DNA of 35,512 nucleotides from IMG/VR virus record IMGVR_UViG_3300009151_000197, positions 1-35,512 of that record. One strand, 5' to 3'. The notes under the pieces are model-generated. The model had not been told where the DNA came from. It did no database searches and was given only the letters and a program-made list of their open reading frames with translations. Of the stretch, positions 33,466 to 35,512 are shown in pieces. The first letter of the stretch is position 1, and each line of letters starts with the position of its first letter. The stretch comes from a virus. Made by a program: the position numbers and the translations under genes.

Positions 33466-33680
33466 TGCCAGCCAAGCCAGAACAAGTTGACACCCGCAGC
33501 AAAGCCCATGTGGAAAACCACGCCATTAACTTTGCCCCTATTTCCATTCTTGAAGAAATTCAACGTGGAGGTTGGAACCCGCGCACGACCCCTGTTGGTC
33601 ATGGTAAGGTTAAGCCTAGCCAAGACCTCCCCGGCAGCCGTGGCGCTGGAGACTACTACACCCCTAAGGAGCATAACTAA
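33465..33680 (+). CDS. Small virion-module protein
   Basis: 71 residues: MPAKPEQVDTRSKAHVENHA, then INFAPISILEEIQRGGWNPR and a Gly-rich end (DLPGSRGAGDYYTPKEHN). Polar and extended. TAATG overlaps on both sides place it firmly in the operon. No family is recognised. Confidence 0.62.
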   Translation: MPAKPEQVDTRSKAHVENHAINFAPISILEEIQRGGWNPRTTPVGHGKVKPSQDLPGSRGAGDYYTPKEHN

Positions 33681-34324
33681 TGCCATTGACGGGATACGGA
33701 GACGCTTATTCTCTTAAGACCCTGTTTGGCAAGTCCAACTCGGTTCCTGCTGACTACTTCATTGGCCTGATTCAGGCTAAGAGCATTTGGACTGCCTCGA
33801 CTGCATTTGTTGTTGGCGACATTGTGGTGCCTATTAACTTTGTTAGCACCAACAAGATTTTCCGTTGCACAACTGCTGGTACTACTGGTAGTAGTGAGCC
33901 TACTTGGGTAACAACTGCTGGTGCCACAACCTCTGACAACACCGCTGTTTGGACTGAGGCTACGCCTTGGTTTTATGTGTCCTCGCAAGTCATTGCTAAG
34001 GAAGTTGCTGCTACTGGTGGCTACACCCGTGCAACCTTGAACAACGCTACGCTTTCAACCAAGTGGGTTGACCCAACTACTTCAGTTCCTGCGGCTTCTC
34101 CTGCTTCAACCAACTGGGGTAGTACGATCAACTTCCCAGTTTCCACTAGTCCCGGCTGGGGTTCTGGGCCTATTGTTGGGTTTATTTTGGCTGACACATC
34201 TACTACTTCGGGTGCTGGCAGTGTCTGGGCATGGGGAACGCTCTCCGCTTACATCACAGTTGCTTCATCGGGCATCACGGTATCGCTTCCTGCGACCACC
34301 GGAGTCACCGTAACGCTGAACTAA
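33680..34324 (+). CDS. Beta-rich tail/neck protein
   Basis: 214 residues. MPLTGYGDAYSLKTLFGKSN is followed by a module with IWTASTAFVVGDIVVP, then KIFRCTTAGTTGSSEPTW and TTSDNTAVWTEA. This W-x-YxxGDxV...YxCTTAGTTGSSEPTW...DxTVxW pattern is common in tail and fibre proteins of phages. The second half is Ser/Thr/Gly-rich beta structure (GSGPIVGFILADTSTTSGAG). It is probably a virion surface or tail-associated component; the major tail protein is another possibility. Confidence 0.65.
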   Translation: MPLTGYGDAYSLKTLFGKSNSVPADYFIGLIQAKSIWTASTAFVVGDIVVPINFVSTNKIFRCTTAGTTGSSEPTWVTTAGATTSDNTAVWTEATPWFYVSSQVIAKEVAATGGYTRATLNNATLSTKWVDPTTSVPAASPASTNWGSTINFPVSTSPGWGSGPIVGFILADTSTTSGAGSVWAWGTLSAYITVASSGITVSLPATTGVTVTLN

Positions 34325-34333
34325 GGGGTCCGA

Positions 34334-35512
34334 ATGGCAGCCCCTACTGAAGGCGCTTGGACTTCCATAGCCGCTACTTATTCTGGTACGGCCCTTATTG
34401 CTAATAGTTGGTCAGCCGCTACTGTTGCTGATGGCATTGTTCTTGCTGTTGTTAAAGGCGGGACTACCGCTGCCGGTGGGTACACCCTTGGTACCAACAC
34501 TGCGGCTGCTGGCACCTATTCATGGTCTGCGCTTTATGCATACACCGTAGCAACTGGTAACTTTACTTATGGTGTTTATTGGGCACCGGCCCTTGCTGGT
34601 ACTGCTTCTCAAAATAAACCCACTGTTACCTGCACCAATACAGGTGTGGTCGTTGCTGCTTCTTTTCATTACTTTAAAGGCGCTGTTCAAGCCGCACCAC
34701 TTAAAGTTCGTAACAGTTTAACAGGTCTAGGAGTTGACCCCGCTACTCAAACAACAGCACAAACTTATAATGCTGCTGGCGTAACTTCTGGTAGTGGACC
34801 CACTCACCGTATTGACGGTTACCCCGATGTTCTTACTGCTACTTGGCTACTGACAACTGGTGCATTGGGATCATCACCAAATGTTTATCCTCCCTTAACT
34901 CTTGGTCCTACAAGTACTACTAGAGAAATTAACACGCTTTCTTCATCACAAGGCATTGGTTATTACCAAGATACTACAACTGGTGCTTCTAATGCTGCCA
35001 ATGCTACGGTTAATAATTTATTTGGTCTAGCTGTTGCTTGTCTCTGGAGTTGGACAACAAGCCGTACAAGCACGGTCATGGCCCTTGTTATCCCTCCGGC
35101 TGTTGCCTCTACTATTTCTCTTTCTCAACAATTGGCTCCTGTTGTAACTGCTGATTCCACAGGTACTCCTACCGGCGCTGTTTCAGCCACAGGTTCAACA
35201 ACAAATCCAGTTGTAACTATTCCGGTAACCCCTTCTGATGTGACCGTAGCGACCACAAGCATGGTTTCAGCCCCTACGCTCAACATCAAAGCCAACTTTG
35301 CAGGTGTTGTAAATAGTGTTTTGTTGGTGCAGGCAACTACCCTTGCTATCACCGCAGGAGTCACAAGCCTGTTTCCATACACTTTTACCAGCCCCCAACT
35401 GGAAGATGTGCCTCAGTACTTGCCTGAATCTAATAGGCAGCAGGTTGGCTTGTACCGCCATTTCAAGCGCAGAATACGCAACCTTGTTGTGGCCCTTCTA
35501 TCGGACTACAGC
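34334..35512 (+). CDS. Beta-rich virion protein, cut by the right window edge
   Basis: At least 393 residues from ATG 34334, open to the last base. GGGG lies five bases before the ATG. MAAPTEGAWTSIAATYSGTA opens a Thr/Ala/Gly/Ser-rich beta protein with few charges. Repeated patterns such as TISLSQQLAPVVTADSTGTP and VTIPVTPSDVTVATTS suggest Ig-like or fibre modules. Near the edge the composition shifts to a more charged end (YLPESNRQQVGLYRHFKRRI), which may be a junction domain. It is probably a tail or head decoration protein. The full gene lies outside the window. Confidence 0.7.
   Translation, partial: MAAPTEGAWTSIAATYSGTALIANSWSAATVADGIVLAVVKGGTTAAGGYTLGTNTAAAGTYSWSALYAYTVATGNFTYGVYWAPALAGTASQNKPTVTCTNTGVVVAASFHYFKGAVQAAPLKVRNSLTGLGVDPATQTTAQTYNAAGVTSGSGPTHRIDGYPDVLTATWLLTTGALGSSPNVYPPLTLGPTSTTREINTLSSSQGIGYYQDTTTGASNAANATVNNLFGLAVACLWSWTTSRTSTVMALVIPPAVASTISLSQQLAPVVTADSTGTPTGAVSATGSTTNPVVTIPVTPSDVTVATTSMVSAPTLNIKANFAGVVNSVLLVQATTLAITAGVTSLFPYTFTSPQLEDVPQYLPESNRQQVGLYRHFKRRIRNLVVALLSDYS

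Overview
This window is the interior of a tailed double-stranded DNA bacteriophage genome, most likely a siphovirus-like phage of an actinobacterium. The host inference rests on a WhiB-type iron-sulfur regulator, a resuscitation-promoting-factor-like transglycosylase, and several small proteins of a kind familiar from actinobacteriophages. Base composition is near balanced, so a low-to-medium GC actinobacterium is a guess. No integrase, DNA polymerase, tRNA or CRISPR array was recognised. Both ends cut through structural genes: the 3' end of one at base 1, and a beta-rich virion gene running off the right edge. The window is therefore part of a larger, possibly circularly permuted, genome.

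Layout. (1) 1-3081, plus strand: end of a virion gene, then a lysis cassette of endolysin, two small membrane proteins (holin candidates) and a permuted NlpC/P60-like hydrolase, followed by a metallophosphoesterase and a small zinc ribbon. (2) 3078-14762, minus strand: about 43 tightly packed early genes. The part nearest the late genes holds the DNA metabolism set: Cas4/RecB-like exonuclease, ERF annealing protein, SSB, a PD-(D/E)XK nuclease, an HNH nuclease, a MazG/Nmad1-like protein, WhiB, a metalloprotease and an Rpf-like enzyme. The part nearest the control region (9.4-14.8 kb) holds small proteins of unknown function, including a pentapeptide-repeat protein, zinc ribbons and tiny membrane proteins. 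(3) 14763-15655: a mostly non-coding divergent control region. It has a minus-strand promoter, a 13-bp-period direct-repeat array bracketed by inverted repeats, a shared palindrome, a G9 tract and two DnaA-box-like 9-mers. (4) 15656-35512, plus strand: late genes for TerL, portal, a 2,731-residue virion-associated protein, further virion proteins, scaffold, an HK97-fold (N4 gp56-type) major capsid protein, and small head/neck and tail genes.

Regulation. Three minus-strand promoters share a GTCACG / 17 bp / TATACT architecture and extended sequence, and each lies just upstream of a well-placed ribosome binding site. A 23-bp palindromic element around a parS-like core occurs twice between early genes. 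A 20-bp palindrome occurs just upstream of one early promoter and again in the control region. An extended -10 promoter and a structured leader precede the scaffold and capsid genes. Most gene junctions overlap as TAATG, ATGA or GTGA, so translation is probably coupled across long operons. Several genes of 26-58 codons are supported mainly by such junctions.

The most notable features are the giant virion protein with an ADP-ribosyltransferase-like core, the iteron-like array, the repeated promoter and palindromes, and the Rpf-like enzyme and WhiB in the early operon.
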